A DNA stretch of 64,000 nt from Anaerotruncus sp. Its GTDB lineage: Bacteria; Bacillota; Clostridia; Oscillospirales; Acutalibacteraceae. The position numbers were made by a program, and so were the translations under genes. Within the stretch, counting starts at the first letter, position 1. The number at the start of each line of letters is the position of its first letter. A model generated the notes under the pieces. The model made no database searches, was not told where the DNA came from, and was given only the letters and a program-made list of their open reading frames with translations. The DNA lies in assembly GCA_022009795.1 (NCBI GenBank), contig CP091724.1, positions 1,215,501 to 1,279,500 on the forward strand. Reading direction: 5' to 3'. This document shows positions 26,920 to 38,918 of the stretch, in pieces.

Positions 26920-27780
26920 ATGTACAAAAACATCGTCTACAACCACATCATTGAACACCTCGGTTCGATAAAGTTATGCAACTTGACTGAGGATGACTGC
27001 CAAAGATTCATAAACGAATATGCAGGATGGAGTAAGACATTCGCATCAAAGGTACGCATGGTGTTAAGGCGTATACTTACAAAGGCTGAAAAGCAGGAAC
27101 TCATCAAAACCAATGTGGCAAAGGATATTGTTCTGCCGACTGTGTACGAGAACAAGCACAGACCAATCACTGATGACGAACGCCGAATGATACTTGAAAC
27201 CATACCAAAACACTATGCAGGAACGATGGTGCTTACGATGTTATGCTGCGGACTTAGACCGATAGAAATACGAAGAATGAAGTGGGATTGGATAGATTTT
27301 GAAAACGCAATTCTGACAGTCGGCAAATCCAAAACGGAAGCAGGAACAGGACGAAAGATACCAATTCCGCCTGTACTTTTAGATGCATTAAAAGAACATA
27401 AAGCAAAAGAACTCAACAACGAATATGTATTCGTAAAGTACGAAAAGCACACACGCATGGATGACAATGCCTTCTATCAAAACTGGAAAAACTTCGTAAA
27501 AGAAATGGACCTAGCAAACGGAGCGTACCTATATCGCAATCAAGTAAAGAACTCAATCATAGCACCTGACTTCGAGCCGTACCTACTTCGACACACCTTC
27601 TGCACCGACTGTCAAGCAGCCGGAGTACCAATCAATGTGGCTAAAGAATGGATGGGACACTCTGACATATCAGTAACCGCAAAAATCTACACACATATGG
27701 TAGACGAAGTATTCGAGCAGAACCGCAAACGCCTCGCCGACTACGCGGACGAAAAAGAAGAACTGTCACAGATGGCGTAA
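26920..27780 (+). CDS. Tyrosine recombinase/integrase (N-terminus lost or frameshifted)
   Basis: The catalytic domain is complete: R in CCGLRPIEIRRMKW, K in LTVGKSKTEAGTGRKIPIP, H-x-x-R in YLLRHTFCTDCQAAG, H in MGHSDISVTAKIY, and the nucleophile Tyr in KIYTHM. The core-binding domain begins with NKYMYKNIVYNHIIEHLG. Coding continues upstream in the same frame (CNWYHLNIEKANYTQK) without a start codon or AT-hook arm domain, so the 5' end is truncated. It is nearly identical to the fragment at 60951. A terminator follows. Confidence 0.88.
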   Translation: MYKNIVYNHIIEHLGSIKLCNLTEDDCQRFINEYAGWSKTFASKVRMVLRRILTKAEKQELIKTNVAKDIVLPTVYENKHRPITDDERRMILETIPKHYAGTMVLTMLCCGLRPIEIRRMKWDWIDFENAILTVGKSKTEAGTGRKIPIPPVLLDALKEHKAKELNNEYVFVKYEKHTRMDDNAFYQNWKNFVKEMDLANGAYLYRNQVKNSIIAPDFEPYLLRHTFCTDCQAAGVPINVAKEWMGHSDISVTAKIYTHMVDEVFEQNRKRLADYADEKEELSQMA

Positions 27781-27785
27781 AAGAG

Positions 27786-27818
27786 AAAGGATGGTGAGGT
27801 TTCCTCACCATCCTTTTT
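27786..27818 (+). terminator. Terminator after the integrase
   Basis: The stem AAAGGATGGTGAGG/CCTCACCATCCTTT is perfect with a 3-nt loop and T-run. Confidence 0.9.
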
Positions 27819-27959
27819 AAATGCATATAGGAATTAAACCATTATTAGTATTTGAATATTATCTCGCCGACTTGAGAAGTGTTGTATTATACGTTATTTT
27901 AAGTGACTCCAAACACTTAGAATAATCTATTTTTATCCCAACGCTCTTTTATAATTACT

Positions 27960-28704
27960 TTAAAAACCATATTCATTACCTAAGGCAGTTAAACTTTCGT
28001 TAATCTTGCTTGTAATATAATAATACAGGTTTTGTCTTAATTCTTTTAGCTTGGCGTTCCTATATAATAAATAGCATTCGCTGAAAAGAGGGTTATTTGA
28101 GTTTCGGAAATACCAGTACAGGTCTTTACAAACAGATAACTGATTATAATTATATGCGTCTATGTATTTATCCCAAACAAATCCGTTTTTTTCACTATTT
28201 AACACTAATTGAACATTCGGAGATTCAATTTTATCAATTTTTTTGAGGATTCTCTTTACTCGAAGTTTAGAAATACCGATATCAGATGTTTTAAAAAAAC
28301 AACAATATTATTCTTTTTGGACTTTTTCCTTTTTTGATTGTTGTCATTTGGCGATTCTTTAACAATGTATGAGTTGCATCTGTTCTTAACACAATTTGAA
28401 TCCAACACCTGTAAATCTAAACCAATTAATATATTTTTGGGGATTTCGTGTTTCAAGTATTTCCAAATATGCAACTCCATTTATAATTAATTCTTCCGTT
28501 ATTCCACTCAGAAGTTTATCAAATGTGTAACTGAAAAAAACCATAATCGCTATTAGTTAGTAACTCTTTAAGATTATTATTATCAACAACATAATATGGA
28601 TCATCAAAGCGACCAATTGCCGAAAAAGTTATACTATAACTTTGACAAAAGTCTTCCATAAGCATATGATTATTAACACTAAAGATTTTTTCTTTATTCT
28701 TCAT
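27960..28704 (-). CDS. Unrecognised protein, second gene of a two-gene island unit; frame disrupted
   Basis: Minus-strand frames join into about 245 residues. They start MKNKEKIFSVNNHMLMEDF, pass through LLSGITEELIINGVAYLEIWKYL, and end in a Tyr/Asn-rich helical tail ending NESLTALGNEYGF. It overlaps the 3' end of the preceding large membrane-protein gene by 11 bases, so the two are probably co-expressed and act together. Breaks are at A/T runs near 28210-28260 and 28500. The ELIINGVAYLEI stretch faintly recalls phage portal proteins, but nothing else does. I assign no function. Confidence 0.5.
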
Positions 28705-31172
28705 TTAAATTGTTCTCCCAATTAAAAACGACTGTGGTACTTTTTTTATCTTCATCTAAATACTTGTTTAAACAAACAACACAAAATACTCCTTCAGTAT
28801 TGGATAAACCATGCCATTCAAAGCTAGTTCTACAAAAACTATTAATAATATTGCTATCCGATTTTATTTCAACATTTCCAAATCCAGCATCTACATACTC
28901 GACAAAGTTATTCTTCTTTATCGATTCTGTTATAAGCATTTCCCATGAGGTATGAAGAACATCTCGGTTTCCTATCCCAACAAATATTTTTTGAAGTTGA
29001 TTTAAGAGTTCGGCCCATTTTTCAATTGTTTCTTTGGACTTTGGTGTTTTTGAAACAAATTCTTCAATACTTAAGTTTACACACTCTTTCCAACGAGAAT
29101 CTTTAGCAAACTCTCCAAATAGTATAGCAAGTCCAGAAAGAATAGAGTATTCAAGCATTGGTTGTGCAAAAGCTTGAAGCACGCCGGACTGCAAATATGG
29201 TTCTTTTATTTTAACCAAATCATAACGTATATATTCTTGATATAATAATACAAGCGGCAAAAAAATCCGTCATAAGCAGATTTGAACTCATCGAAATTAT
29301 TCTTTGCAATCGTTTCAACGGTAATAGTACATATTATATTATAGTAATATCCTAAATAGTCAGGAACACTTTTTCCTGTTTGACCATTTATCAACTGCAA
29401 CTTTTGTTACTACATCTCTAAATCTCTTTGGCAGGGTATAGTATAAAGCAGATACTTGTTTTTTTGTATTCTTCAAATGGTACAGTTTTTCCAAACAATA
29501 GTTTTTTTCCTTGTGTTTAGCAAGTAATTCGTTAAACACATCGGATAAATCGTTAATTAAAATATCGCTTTTGGATTTTAATTCCGGTATTTTAGAGAAA
29601 GATAAACAAGCAGCTTCATTCATTTCGTGATCTTGTAATAAAACTAATTCTTTATCAATGTATCCAATATATTTAAACAACGCAGAAATGCTATCACCAA
29701 GAATACTATGTATTGCCTCCGATATAAATTGTTCAATGTACCAATCTGCTGTAATAATCTTTTTTTCAATTTTTCAGTTCTGTTTCTAAACATTTTTTTC
29801 AGTTTTTTTGCAGTTTTATATTATTAAAGAATAAATTGTATTTGTTGTTATTACCAATAATATCTTTCAAATACTCCTCTTTGATTTTTGCTATATCAAT
29901 TTCCGCAACGAGTTTGCGCAAATTGATAGTAATATCCATATAGCATATTATCAGTAACTCAAATATTCCTGTTATTTCATTATTATCAGATGCTTTCCTT
30001 TTTTTGGATTTTTGTTGTTCAATAAATCAAAAAAATCGCAATTATATGATTAACATACAAATTCACATCATTATTTACAATATAGTATTTACTGCTTTCA
30101 GACAGAAGCAATAAGTATTTGTATAAACAGTCGTATTTAGAATCATTAATAAATTTATTTATACACAGTATATTTATTGAAAAACAGTCTGTCTTCAAAC
30201 CAACTATAATTTTTTTGTCCTTTCATTTCTAATCATTGTGCCTGTATCCAATGCATTTGTGATCTCTGAATAAGAAGCGTTATACCACTGCCTATATTCT
30301 TCTTTTTCTTCAAACCAGAACGATTCACGTGAGAGATTGGGCTTAATTTCTTGGTAAATATTCATAAGGTATATGTTTTTTTGCATAAAAAAATCACACA
30401 TATAAGTGTCTTGTTGAGGGGGAATATTAATATTAAAACCAGAAATTTCTCTTAAACGCTCAAGTTCGTTAGAAGATATTTTCCTTAAATGATTTTGAAT
30501 GTTACTGTCATTATAATATAGTTTATTCTTAGATAAACTTTTTCAAAATATGATTTATTCTCGAATAAACCAAATCCGCAATTGTAAATGTATTAGATAG
30601 ACGTAAAGAACGGTTTCCATTAATGCTAAAGGCGACAATTATATAAATTGTGGCAAATATAATTGCTACTATCAAAAACAATTCCAGGTTCTATTATATC
30701 TATTATTACTCCGAATATGGTCAATAAATCGAATATTAAATAACCGGTTATTTGAGCGATGCTCTTGTTCGAAATAATATCACTTGCAAATAATTCTGAT
30801 AGTTTAATTGGTGCATTAGTATATATTGATGCATATACAGATGAAATGTTAGCGCAGTACAAACCTAAAAATAACGCCTACAATACCCAACCCCGCATAC
30901 ATAAAGTCAAGTAAGTATTGCTTGGTTTGTACATCCAAAACAAAAAGGATATTTAGAAATAACCACATTATTAATTATTACTATGGGTACTAAAAAAATT
31001 AATCCTACAAATATTCTCTTTATTATTCCTTTAATTACAAATCTTGTGGAGTATGAAACATCTTTTTTTGCACGCTCCATTTTTTTCATTTGTTTTGTAT
31101 ATTTTGCTGATAAAGAAAAATCTAATAGTATTTAATACTTTTTAACACTTTCCAGTATAACTCTTTGTTCAT
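28694..31172 (-). CDS. Unrecognised large membrane-anchored protein; frame disrupted
   Basis: Corrected frames from ATG 31172 (AGAGGAAC upstream) give roughly 800 residues. The N-terminal ~150 residues hold two or three membrane helices (GIIKRIFVGLIFLVPIVIIN; IAQITGYLIFDLLTIFGVII). A long cytoplasmic helical and mixed region follows. Blocks near the end include YYNIICTITVETIAKNNFDE, AFAQPMLEYSILSGLAILFG, a segment with WAELLNQLQKIFVGIGNRDV, and EGVFCVVCLNKYLDEDKKST. I recognise no family. More than eight one-base breaks occur at A/T runs. The neighbours (integrase, Wadjet) place it in a defence island. Confidence 0.5.
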
Positions 31173-31510
31173 AATATTATGTTCCTCTATAGTATTCTGT
31201 TTTTGTTTGAGATTCTAATTATTAGTATAAAACTTAGTACAAACCTTATTATATCACGACTCAGCAAATCTAACAATTACAAAAAAACACTTGACTTTAA
31301 ATACTTTAGTTTGTAATATAAAAGCCAAGCGTTCTACTTAAGTTGTTGCAGTGTTATATTAATAAACTCTTTGAATTATAAAATAACCAACAGTCACTCA
31401 AGAGTCACTCAAAAGAACCGCCAAGAGCCGCTGTGATCCGCTCGCGGCGTTGTGTGTTTTTAGTGCATTTTATGGTCTCAAAGAGTCACTGAAAGTCACT
31501 TAAAACGAAA

Positions 31511-31548
31511 AAATCCGTCTGCTTTGGCAGGCGGATTTTGGCTTTTTT
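31511..31548. terminator. Hairpin terminator in the integrase/JetD intergenic region
   Basis: AAATCCGTCTGC/GCAGGCGGATTT with loop TTTG is followed by GGCTTTTTT. Upstream, AGTCACTCAAGAGTCACTC and AGTCACTGAAAGTCACTT repeats at 31390-31500 look like the tail of a lost integrase locus. 31173-31380 shows nothing else. Confidence 0.65.
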
Positions 31549-31580
31549 ACGGCGTTTACGGGGATTTTGAGCAAAAAACA

Positions 31581-31604
31581 AGGACTATCCTTCAGGATAG
31601 TCCT
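31581..31604. terminator. Second hairpin before the tRNA-like repeat
   Basis: AGGACTATCC/GGATAGTCCT is a perfect 10-bp stem with loop TTCA, then CTCTTT. Confidence 0.6.
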
Positions 31605-31610
31605 CTCTTT

Positions 31611-31735
31611 GGCAGAGGTATAAGGATTCGAACCTTAAATGACGGAGACAGAGGCTCGCAATCTTTTTTCAAAACCGCCTATTTAAGCCATTTTTTAGAC
31701 TTTGCGTCTCTCAAAAATCTCTCACAGGTCCAAAA
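31611..31735. repeat. Dispersed repeat family, copy 3 (tRNA-3'-half module)
   Basis: On the minus strand it reads TTAAGGTTCGAATCCTTA then TACCTCTGCCA. This is a paired T-arm and a 3' acceptor with CCA, but no matching 5' half exists. The following ~90 bp (AAAACCGCCTATTTAAGCCA) is shared with copies 1 and 4. It ends seven bases before the JetD stop codon. Confidence 0.7.
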
Positions 31736-31741
31736 TATCTT

Positions 31742-33018
31742 TTATACCAACAAAAATGATTCTTGCTCAATCGTAACCCTGTATTTTAATATCATATCAA
31801 TAACATCATTAAAAAAACAGGATATTTATTATTATTTTTTTCATTTCTTCAAGTTTATGTAGATATTTTTTTCATTTCTGACAAGTCCGTACATATGATA
31901 TTTGCAAACATCTTCTGCAGACATATTAAGCGGTTTCAATAAAGATATGATTTCTTTTTAATTTATAAAACATTTCAAAGCCACCTAAATCAATGTCTGC
32001 CCAAAAACAAAAAAATTCTGTTTTTTTCTTTAGAACTTTCAAAAAAATCTTTTAATATAAACTTTCGTTTTTGAGGACTTAAAAATCCGCCATGATAAAT
32101 AATTAATGTACTGTTACCGCTTTGCGAAGAAATATACTCATCGTAATTTGTTTTATTTTTCAATAAAAAAATCACTTTATTAATTTTTTTGACATATCAA
32201 ACGCTTTTTATCAAAGGCACTGTCGTACTTCTAATGGAGGCACCACTGTTTTTCAAAACAGAAAAATCAAGCTGCCCATCTACAGTAACCAAAGATACAT
32301 TTCCGGAGAATTCATAAACCTCAGGTCGGGTATATATGCCAAAATAGGCGAGTTTATCCTTAACGCTTAGATTATTCTCAGCACAAGTATTTTGAAAAGT
32401 TTCATCAAATTTAAAAGCAATTTTCAAGAACGAATCTCTGATTTCATTTTCAAAAGTCTTCGTATTGCCATAGCATTTTGAACTGAATGCACGCATTGTA
32501 ATATCGTCATCCAATAAATCATATTCACTAAAGGCTTTTACCAGTTTAATAACAAAATCTTTACCTTTTTTTGCATTCATTATCAATTTTTAAGTGTTTT
32601 TTTCTCATATTATTGCAAACGCTGCTAGACCAATTTACTATCCATTCAGTTTCAACACTTTTTAAGACCACTTTCAATAATTTTTACAGAACTCCTCCGT
32701 TTCTTTTAAAAAGGATGCTTTCGTCCGACAAAGTCATAAGCTTTCTCAACAGAATCAATATTAAGTATCAACTTATCAATTCTGTTTATGCCTTTTATCC
32801 ATTCTATTGAAACAAATCCGTACTTTTTTTCAAATTTTTTTGCTGCTAAATTATATTTATCCTTTACTTCAGCATTCTCATAATCATACTCAGGCAATTC
32901 ATTTTTTTCTCTACTCTAAGCATAACCCTTCGATTAGACAATTGAGGTTTTTAATAAATGCTGACTTTTTTTCATATTTGTCCAACAGCTTATTAATAAC
33001 AATTTTTTTCTTCCACAT
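31742..33018 (-). CDS. jetD: Wadjet nuclease subunit JetD (Toprim); frame disrupted
   Basis: Joined frames give about 420 residues. N-terminal DUF3322-like part: MWKKKIVINKLLDKYE, RRVMLRVEKNELPEYDYEN, IDSVEKAYDFVGRKHPF. Middle: LAYFGIYTRPEVYEFSGN. C-terminal DUF2220/topoisomerase-VI-A-like Toprim: LIIYHGGFLSPQKRKFI, then FWADIDLGGFEMF with the metal-binding DxD-type acidic pair, ending VIDMILKYRVTIEQES. JetD cuts plasmid DNA after JetABC extrudes and senses small circles. ATG 33018 lies four bases after the jetC stop. At least five breaks occur at T-runs. Confidence 0.85.
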
Positions 33019-33021
33019 TAA

Positions 33022-36000
33022 TTAAACTCCTTTTTTTCCAAGGTATAGTGCACATTTTGTAATTATCTTTATGAACTAAAAATCGTTTTATCTGCTTCAG
33101 GCATAATATCAGGTAATTTTTTTCTGGCGGAGTACATACTATTGCCTGTAAATGCATTTCTCTAAGCAATCGGATACTTTCAATAATTCTGTTACTATCC
33201 ATTTTATTAAAAGCCTCATCAAATACAACAAGTCTGACGGTGTTACCTGCGCTTGTCATATCATTAATCCTGTAAATCTGAGCAAAAGAGGCAAGAACAG
33301 CAATATAAAACGGTGTTTGGGTTTCTCCTCCTGATTTCTGATTCAGCGTTTGCGAAAAGCAATTCCTTATTTCCGTTTTTTTATCTGTTGTTTCCAAATC
33401 AAATTTTTAAATATGTACGAAAATCAGTATAAATTTCAATATTTTTTTCTGCAATTCACTTTGCTTTCTTGCATTTAACTGAGTATCATCTGAAGATACA
33501 ATCTTATCAAACAATTCTTTGATTAATTCCCCGTATTTTTCCTGGAACGGCAAAGCAAATAATCCGCCGTCTCCCTCTACTAATGCAGGATCCATAATCA
33601 TATCATAATAATCGGTATAGTCAGGATTTTTCTCAATTTTAAAGCGATATCTGTCCGTATCAAATTGTGACTTGTCAATTGCCCTATTCAAATCCTTTAC
33701 TTTTGCATAAACCTCATCAATACTTGATTTAAGCTTAGCCAAGAAATCATTTTTGAAATTGTTCCATTGCACTTTCTTTTGCCAATCGAATTTTATCAAG
33801 GTATTTTTGGAAGTTCATTTTTCCTTTTAGTTTTTTTAATTCATTTTCATACTCGGAATTATCCATCGAATCAGTTCGATAAGAACAGGGTGCATATTTG
33901 AGTGTAAAATCTTTTCTTACACTAATCAATTCCATTTGTGCCTTGTTAAAATTGCTTTCTGCCTGATTAAAACTGTCTCCGAAATTTTTAATAATTTTAC
34001 TCGGTAAGCGAAGTCTTTCTAATTCCTGCTTATAACGAGGTAAGCCAATCTCCTGAATAAAATTACCGTTAAAATATGGATGCTCTTTTTATTTCATCTC
34101 GCTTTTTCAATTTGTGCCTGACTTAATTCAGGAAGCTTATTTTTTTCATATTTTTTTCCTTTTCAACTTCTAAAAGCAGATGATTTACGAACCAACTTTT
34201 TCACATTTTTTTCCTGTTTAGTATTTATTTCATTTTTCGATTTTTCTTTATTTCTTCTTCGATATTTTTGATGTGCAAACAAATCAAGTCCATCATATTC
34301 TTCCTGTGCATTTTTTTAAATTTTAGATCTTTTTGATTAACAAGCCATGATAATCAGACTTTAAATCTAAAAAAATTCTCCTGACAAATACCTATCACTA
34401 AACAGCATTTCGTGATTTGTTATTTTTATCAAATACTGCAATTATCGGATTAATGCTATTCAGTCGGTCATTTATTTCACTTTGACGCTTATTTAATATA
34501 TCAATTCGATATTCTATTGCTTTTTTTCCTATATAACAATCATTCATTGATTTTCGTTGCAATCTTCTTGCAACATATCCCTGATATAACATACCCTCTG
34601 ATGTAATGGATATTTTATACTGTCTTAATTCATCAACACTATTACAACAAATAACTCTGCCAAGCAAATAATCAATATATGATCTTGCAAATGAGTTATT
34701 CGTCTCAATTTTTTCAGCAAGACTTCCCGATTTTGATTTAATCATTTCTCCCTCTCGCAATTTTGATATATCCACAAGACCAAATGATAATTCATAATCA
34801 TTTTTTATATGATTATAAATATTCAGTGCAGTACCATAAGCATCTGGTTCTGTCAAAATATAAAATTTTTGAGTACCGAGATATCCTTCGACTGCGCTTC
34901 GCCAAATTTCTTCTCCGCTTTTTATTTCTAATAAATCTGCCAATATCCATACATTTGTATTTGAAAACTTATTATTTTTTTCTAAGTTCATTTTACAAGT
35001 TTGTTTTTTTAAAAAGAAATTAATTCTTTAGGATAATCCTTCTTGCCTTTTTTTAAATTCCCTATCGACTCATTATTTTTTTGATAGTTCTGTTATAAGA
35101 GAATTCGACTCGTTTTTTTAATTCAATATTTCTTTCTTCAATTAGTTTTTTTCAATAATTTTTAGCTTTTCACATATATTTTTAAACAGTTCATCACATG
35201 TTTGAAATTCATCATAAGCAAACTGCTTTAGAGGTGTAAAAGCTCCTTAAAATATCATATGTAATATTATCGATTTCTTTTAAATTTATAATATTAGTAA
35301 AATTTTTAAAATCTTCACAAGCATTACAAACATATGTTGCTTCCATTTTTATATCATTGACTTTTTTGTTCAGTTTACTTTCAATATCGGCAATAGCTTC
35401 TTTTTAATGCTTTAATATCGTTTTTTCAAGAATTATTTTTCTTTTGATAAATATCATTATTATTGCGTTCGGAATATAACAAATCTCTTTTTATTATTTT
35501 TTTATCAACAATATTTTTGCTTTGTTGTTTCAATTTCTTTATTAACATTTTTTTAATTGCTCAATTGTATCATTTAATTCAATTTCGCACTTTTTCTATT
35601 TTTCTGCTTTTAAATCTTCACTTTCTCCCCAAAGAGTTAAAAAAATCTATGAATTTTTCATATTATCGAGTGCACTATTCATCTTTTTTTATATTGCAGC
35701 AATATTTTTCAAGTGTATCAATTTTTTTCCTGCTGTTCGTATGCTTTTTTTCTCATGCAGTTTATAGTCGCGAATATTTTTGCTGCATTTCTTCTATGTC
35801 CAATTTATTTGAAATATCACAAATATTCTCTGTAATGAACTTTTGTATATCCGTAATCGGTTTTAAAAAGAAACCGCTTTTTTTCAGCATTAAAAAAACA
35901 CATGTTCATTATGAACATTCCATTTTGAATTCAAACTATTTCGATAACTTATATTTGAATCGAAAATTTCACAGTTTATCTCATAATTTTGCTTTAAAAA

Positions 36001-36461
36001 AGCACGAAATGAAGGAATATCTTTAGCTTGATTGTCTTTCATAAAACAATCTTCGTTAATTTTACCGCCATATATATAATAACGATGAGTATATGAGCCG
36101 TCATTTCTGCAATCAAATACTATACCTGCAACAAACGATGAAAAATTTAATATCATCATAAAATTCGCACGCAATATACGAAGAAAAAAATCTTTACCTT
36201 TTTCTTGAATTAGGATTTTCAGTATCCATATCAGCTCTGAGATATCCATCAAGTGTACGCTTAGATTTTTTTCATTTGCAGCTTTATTAAAAATTACTTT
36301 GATTTGTTTCTCCTAATAAAACGATCTGTAAAGCATCTATAATTGTTGACTTGCCAGAACCATTCTTGCCCGTTAAAAAAATTAATATCATCGAATTCAA
36401 TTATTTCTTTTTGAGAAATAAAGCCAATTAATCAAAAATTATCTTCTTCAATTTTTTTCAT
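33022..36461 (-). CDS. jetC: Wadjet SMC-like ATPase JetC; frame disrupted
   Basis: Roughly 1,145 codons run from ATG 36461 (GAGGAGAAA upstream). The N-terminus has Walker A FLTGKNGSGKSTIIDALQIV. The centre is long coiled coil around a hinge (IWRSAVEGYLGTQKFYILTE; LLGRVICCNSVDELRQY). The C-terminus has the ABC signature KSGGETQTPFYIAVLASFAQ, Walker B TVRLVVFDEAFNKMD and the D-loop. This is the MukB-like loop-extruding motor of Wadjet. It is the most heavily fragmented gene here, with about ten or more one-base breaks, all in A/T-rich runs. Confidence 0.87.
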
Positions 36462-36478
36462 TATCTTGTTTCTCCTCT

Positions 36479-37075
36479 TTAAGCGTATTTACAATTGCTT
36501 TTTAATTTCTCAGCAGAAACAGCAATTAATATAGTAGGCAATATTGTAAATTTACAATCATATTCATTGTATTTACCCTCAATTTTTTTGGATAATAAAA
36601 TGATTATCAAAAAAACTGTAAGATATTTTTTTACCTCTTTCATATTTGGCTTTGCAGACATTATTGCATAATCTGTTACCAATTTTTTTCAAGCAGATCT
36701 CTTACAGTACAGATGACATCATGGTCTAAGCCTGCTCTTTCATAATTTTTCATCATATATTAATCTAAGTGCCAAAAAGTATAGCCGTTGAAATTTTTAT
36801 CCAAATTAAGTCTGTTTGTTTCGTTGCTGTTATCAACATAAAAAGAAACCATTTGTATCATTATGATATAATCGCCAATCAAGCAAAGACAAATAATCTT
36901 CAACAATTGATTTATTAATAAGTAAAAAAACGATAATCAGGATTATCAACAATACCCTTTGGCGGTTGATTTATTTTTCTTTGTAACAAATGTTGAACTC
37001 AAAAAGCTTATTGCAAACAGACTTAAACTGTTCAAGCTCCCGTTGCGAAAAATTTTCTATAATTGATAAATCCAT
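36479..37075 (-). CDS. jetB: Wadjet kite-like subunit JetB; frame disrupted
   Basis: About 198 codons run from ATG 37075: MDLSIIENFSQRELEQFKS, FFTNKSIVEDYLSLLDWRLY, DGHDVICTVRDLLEK-type helical stretches, ending IAVSAEKLKSNCKYA. Size and position between jetA and the SMC gene match the JetB/MukE-like dimer subunit (DUF6063 or DUF4194 type; which one cannot be settled by eye). Breaks occur at runs near 36590, 36690, 36760 and 36930. It bridges JetA and JetC in the motor complex. Confidence 0.72.
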
Positions 37076-37136
37076 TTTTATCTCCTTTTTGTAAAGATTA
37101 TATTTGGTATGGAATAATTTAATTTACTGACATTTT

Positions 37137-38492
37137 TCATTTTTTTATATTCAAATCCATAAAAAAACTATCTGCATCATTTGAATTAACTGTCGCCAAT
37201 GCACTCATAATAAACTCTTCATCGTTATTTATTCCTAAATCTGCAGTTGATACTGTTTCACTATTTGAAAATAAACTCTCCATATATTTCTTTACATTTA
37301 TCTTACTGTATTTACTTTTAAAGATTTTTTCATATTCTACTTCGGAAATTTTAATATTATCATCATCTTTAATAATAACCGGAACCGCACTGACTCTTCG
37401 TTGTATTCTTTTTCTATGCCATAGGCTTTTTTCACTTATATATTGCTGCTTTCTTAATTCAAATACAGTATTTATTTGTTCAATTGAATTATCATCTTTA
37501 GGTGAATGTGATATCCGAGACATTAAATAATTTATATTTCCTCTCACAGTCTGATCATTATTAGTAAGAATCTCAATTTTTTGGGTTGTTTGTCTTGTAC
37601 ATTTTTCTCACCTGATTATCAATCTCATCGAGATAATCATTTTTGAATATGTTCGTAAGATTCTTTAATATACAAAATCTTATTGATTAAGTCACCTTTA
37701 CATTCTTCAACCGTTTCTCCTCTTTTATCAATTTGAGCTGCTCTTGCCATTTTATCAAGGAGTTCAGTATGTTCAAGCCATTCATCAAGAATAGTTTTTA
37801 ATCGGAATTCTGTATTTTGGAACAGAATCCTTTATTTTTTTAATGGTCGTATGTATGTTTCGACAATTTGTTTGCTGAAATCATCATAGTGTTTGGCTAA
37901 TACTTCATTTAAATCCGCCATTTCAATTTGCAATATAAAATATCTATTTATATTGTGATAAACAGTTTTCAACATTTTTATAAGCGAACTCGTATTCTTA
38001 TATGCAATATATACAGCCTCTGTTTTATTACGAACATCATCGTCATCATTAGCTCCTTTAAGAGTAAGATATGTACTGTAAACATATGAATACCCACTAT
38101 CCTGTGAATTTCCTGATAACATATGAAAAAGTTCCAACAACTTAATACTATATGTAGGAAGGGTTATGTTTTCTTTAAACTCTTCATCACGCTCTTTTTC
38201 AAACCAACCTTTGGAATAAAGTTTTCGTATTATAAATCTTGCTCGTCCGGAAATATTTAAATATTCTTCTTCAAGCATGTCGTCTTCCTTGTTAAACTGC
38301 TCCGATACCAGAATGTCTTCCAACCTATTTTTTTCAACATAGAATAATATGTTTCCTCCGGAATTTGCAATTTTTTTCATCATTAAAGGCTTTATACAAT
38401 ACATCTAAAGCCTCTGCATAAATCCTTTTATTTGGAGAGGCTAAAACAGAAAACATATTATTATCATCTTTGAGAGTATCAAATAAATTCAT
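37137..38492 (-). CDS. jetA: Wadjet kleisin-like subunit JetA (DUF5716 type); frame disrupted
   Basis: About 450 codons run from ATG 38492: MNLFDTLKDDNNMFSVLASP (the family start), then RARFIIRKLYSKGWFEKERDEEF, LPTYSIKLLELFHMLS. A long helical region follows, with YNDYLDEIDNQVRK-like text, ending FIMSALATVNSNDADSFF. The winged-helix start plus coiled coil fits the kleisin role, linking two JetC heads. It is the first gene of jetABCD; the unit runs without other genes to 31742. Breaks occur near 38395, 37825, 37660 and 37600. Confidence 0.85.
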
Positions 38493-38584
38493 AATTTCAC
38501 CTAAAAAAATTTGTATAATTATTCCAATGATATAATAACAAATAGATTTACTTAATTCAACGATATATCATCTTTTTTTAATTT

Positions 38585-38891
38585 TTATGTTGACAAGTGC
38601 CGTTTGTAAGAGTCATCTGAATTTCTTTTAAGGAATTCTTCATCAATAATTTGATTATTATCAAATGCTGTTAACATTCTTTCATAAGCAGCCTTTGAAT
38701 TCTGAATTTCAAATAAGGTCTTCGTCGAGCCTGTATATAAAGTCACGCCATTTTTATCAAACACCTCACGAGTATCGTGATAAGTGATTTCATCATTTTC
38801 AATTTTATCAATGTTATTATGTTCATGTTTGCATTTTAAAAGTACTCGTATTTCACGTTCATATGCTGTGTTCTTCGTGTAATATCGTCAT
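38585..38891 (-). CDS. Small unknown protein upstream of Wadjet; frame disrupted
   Basis: From ATG 38891 the frame breaks after MTILHEEHS. It continues as YEREIRVLLKCKHEHNN, ITYHDTREVFDKNGVTLYTG, FEIQNSKAAYERMLTAF and RNSDDSYKRHLST (about 100 residues). I do not recognise it. It lies between the ATPase and jetA on the same strand, so it could be part of the defence unit or an antitoxin-like partner of the ATPase. Confidence 0.45.
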
Positions 38892-38918
38892 TATTTTACA
38901 CTCCCTATTATGCTGAAA

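Noticed and set aside
28256..28704. Phage portal protein
   Set aside because: Only a short ELIINGVAYLEI-like stretch resembles portals. The rest of the protein and its context do not.
31390..31500. CRISPR array (AGTCACT repeats)
   Set aside because: The repeats are 8-12 bp, irregular and few, with no spacers of constant length.
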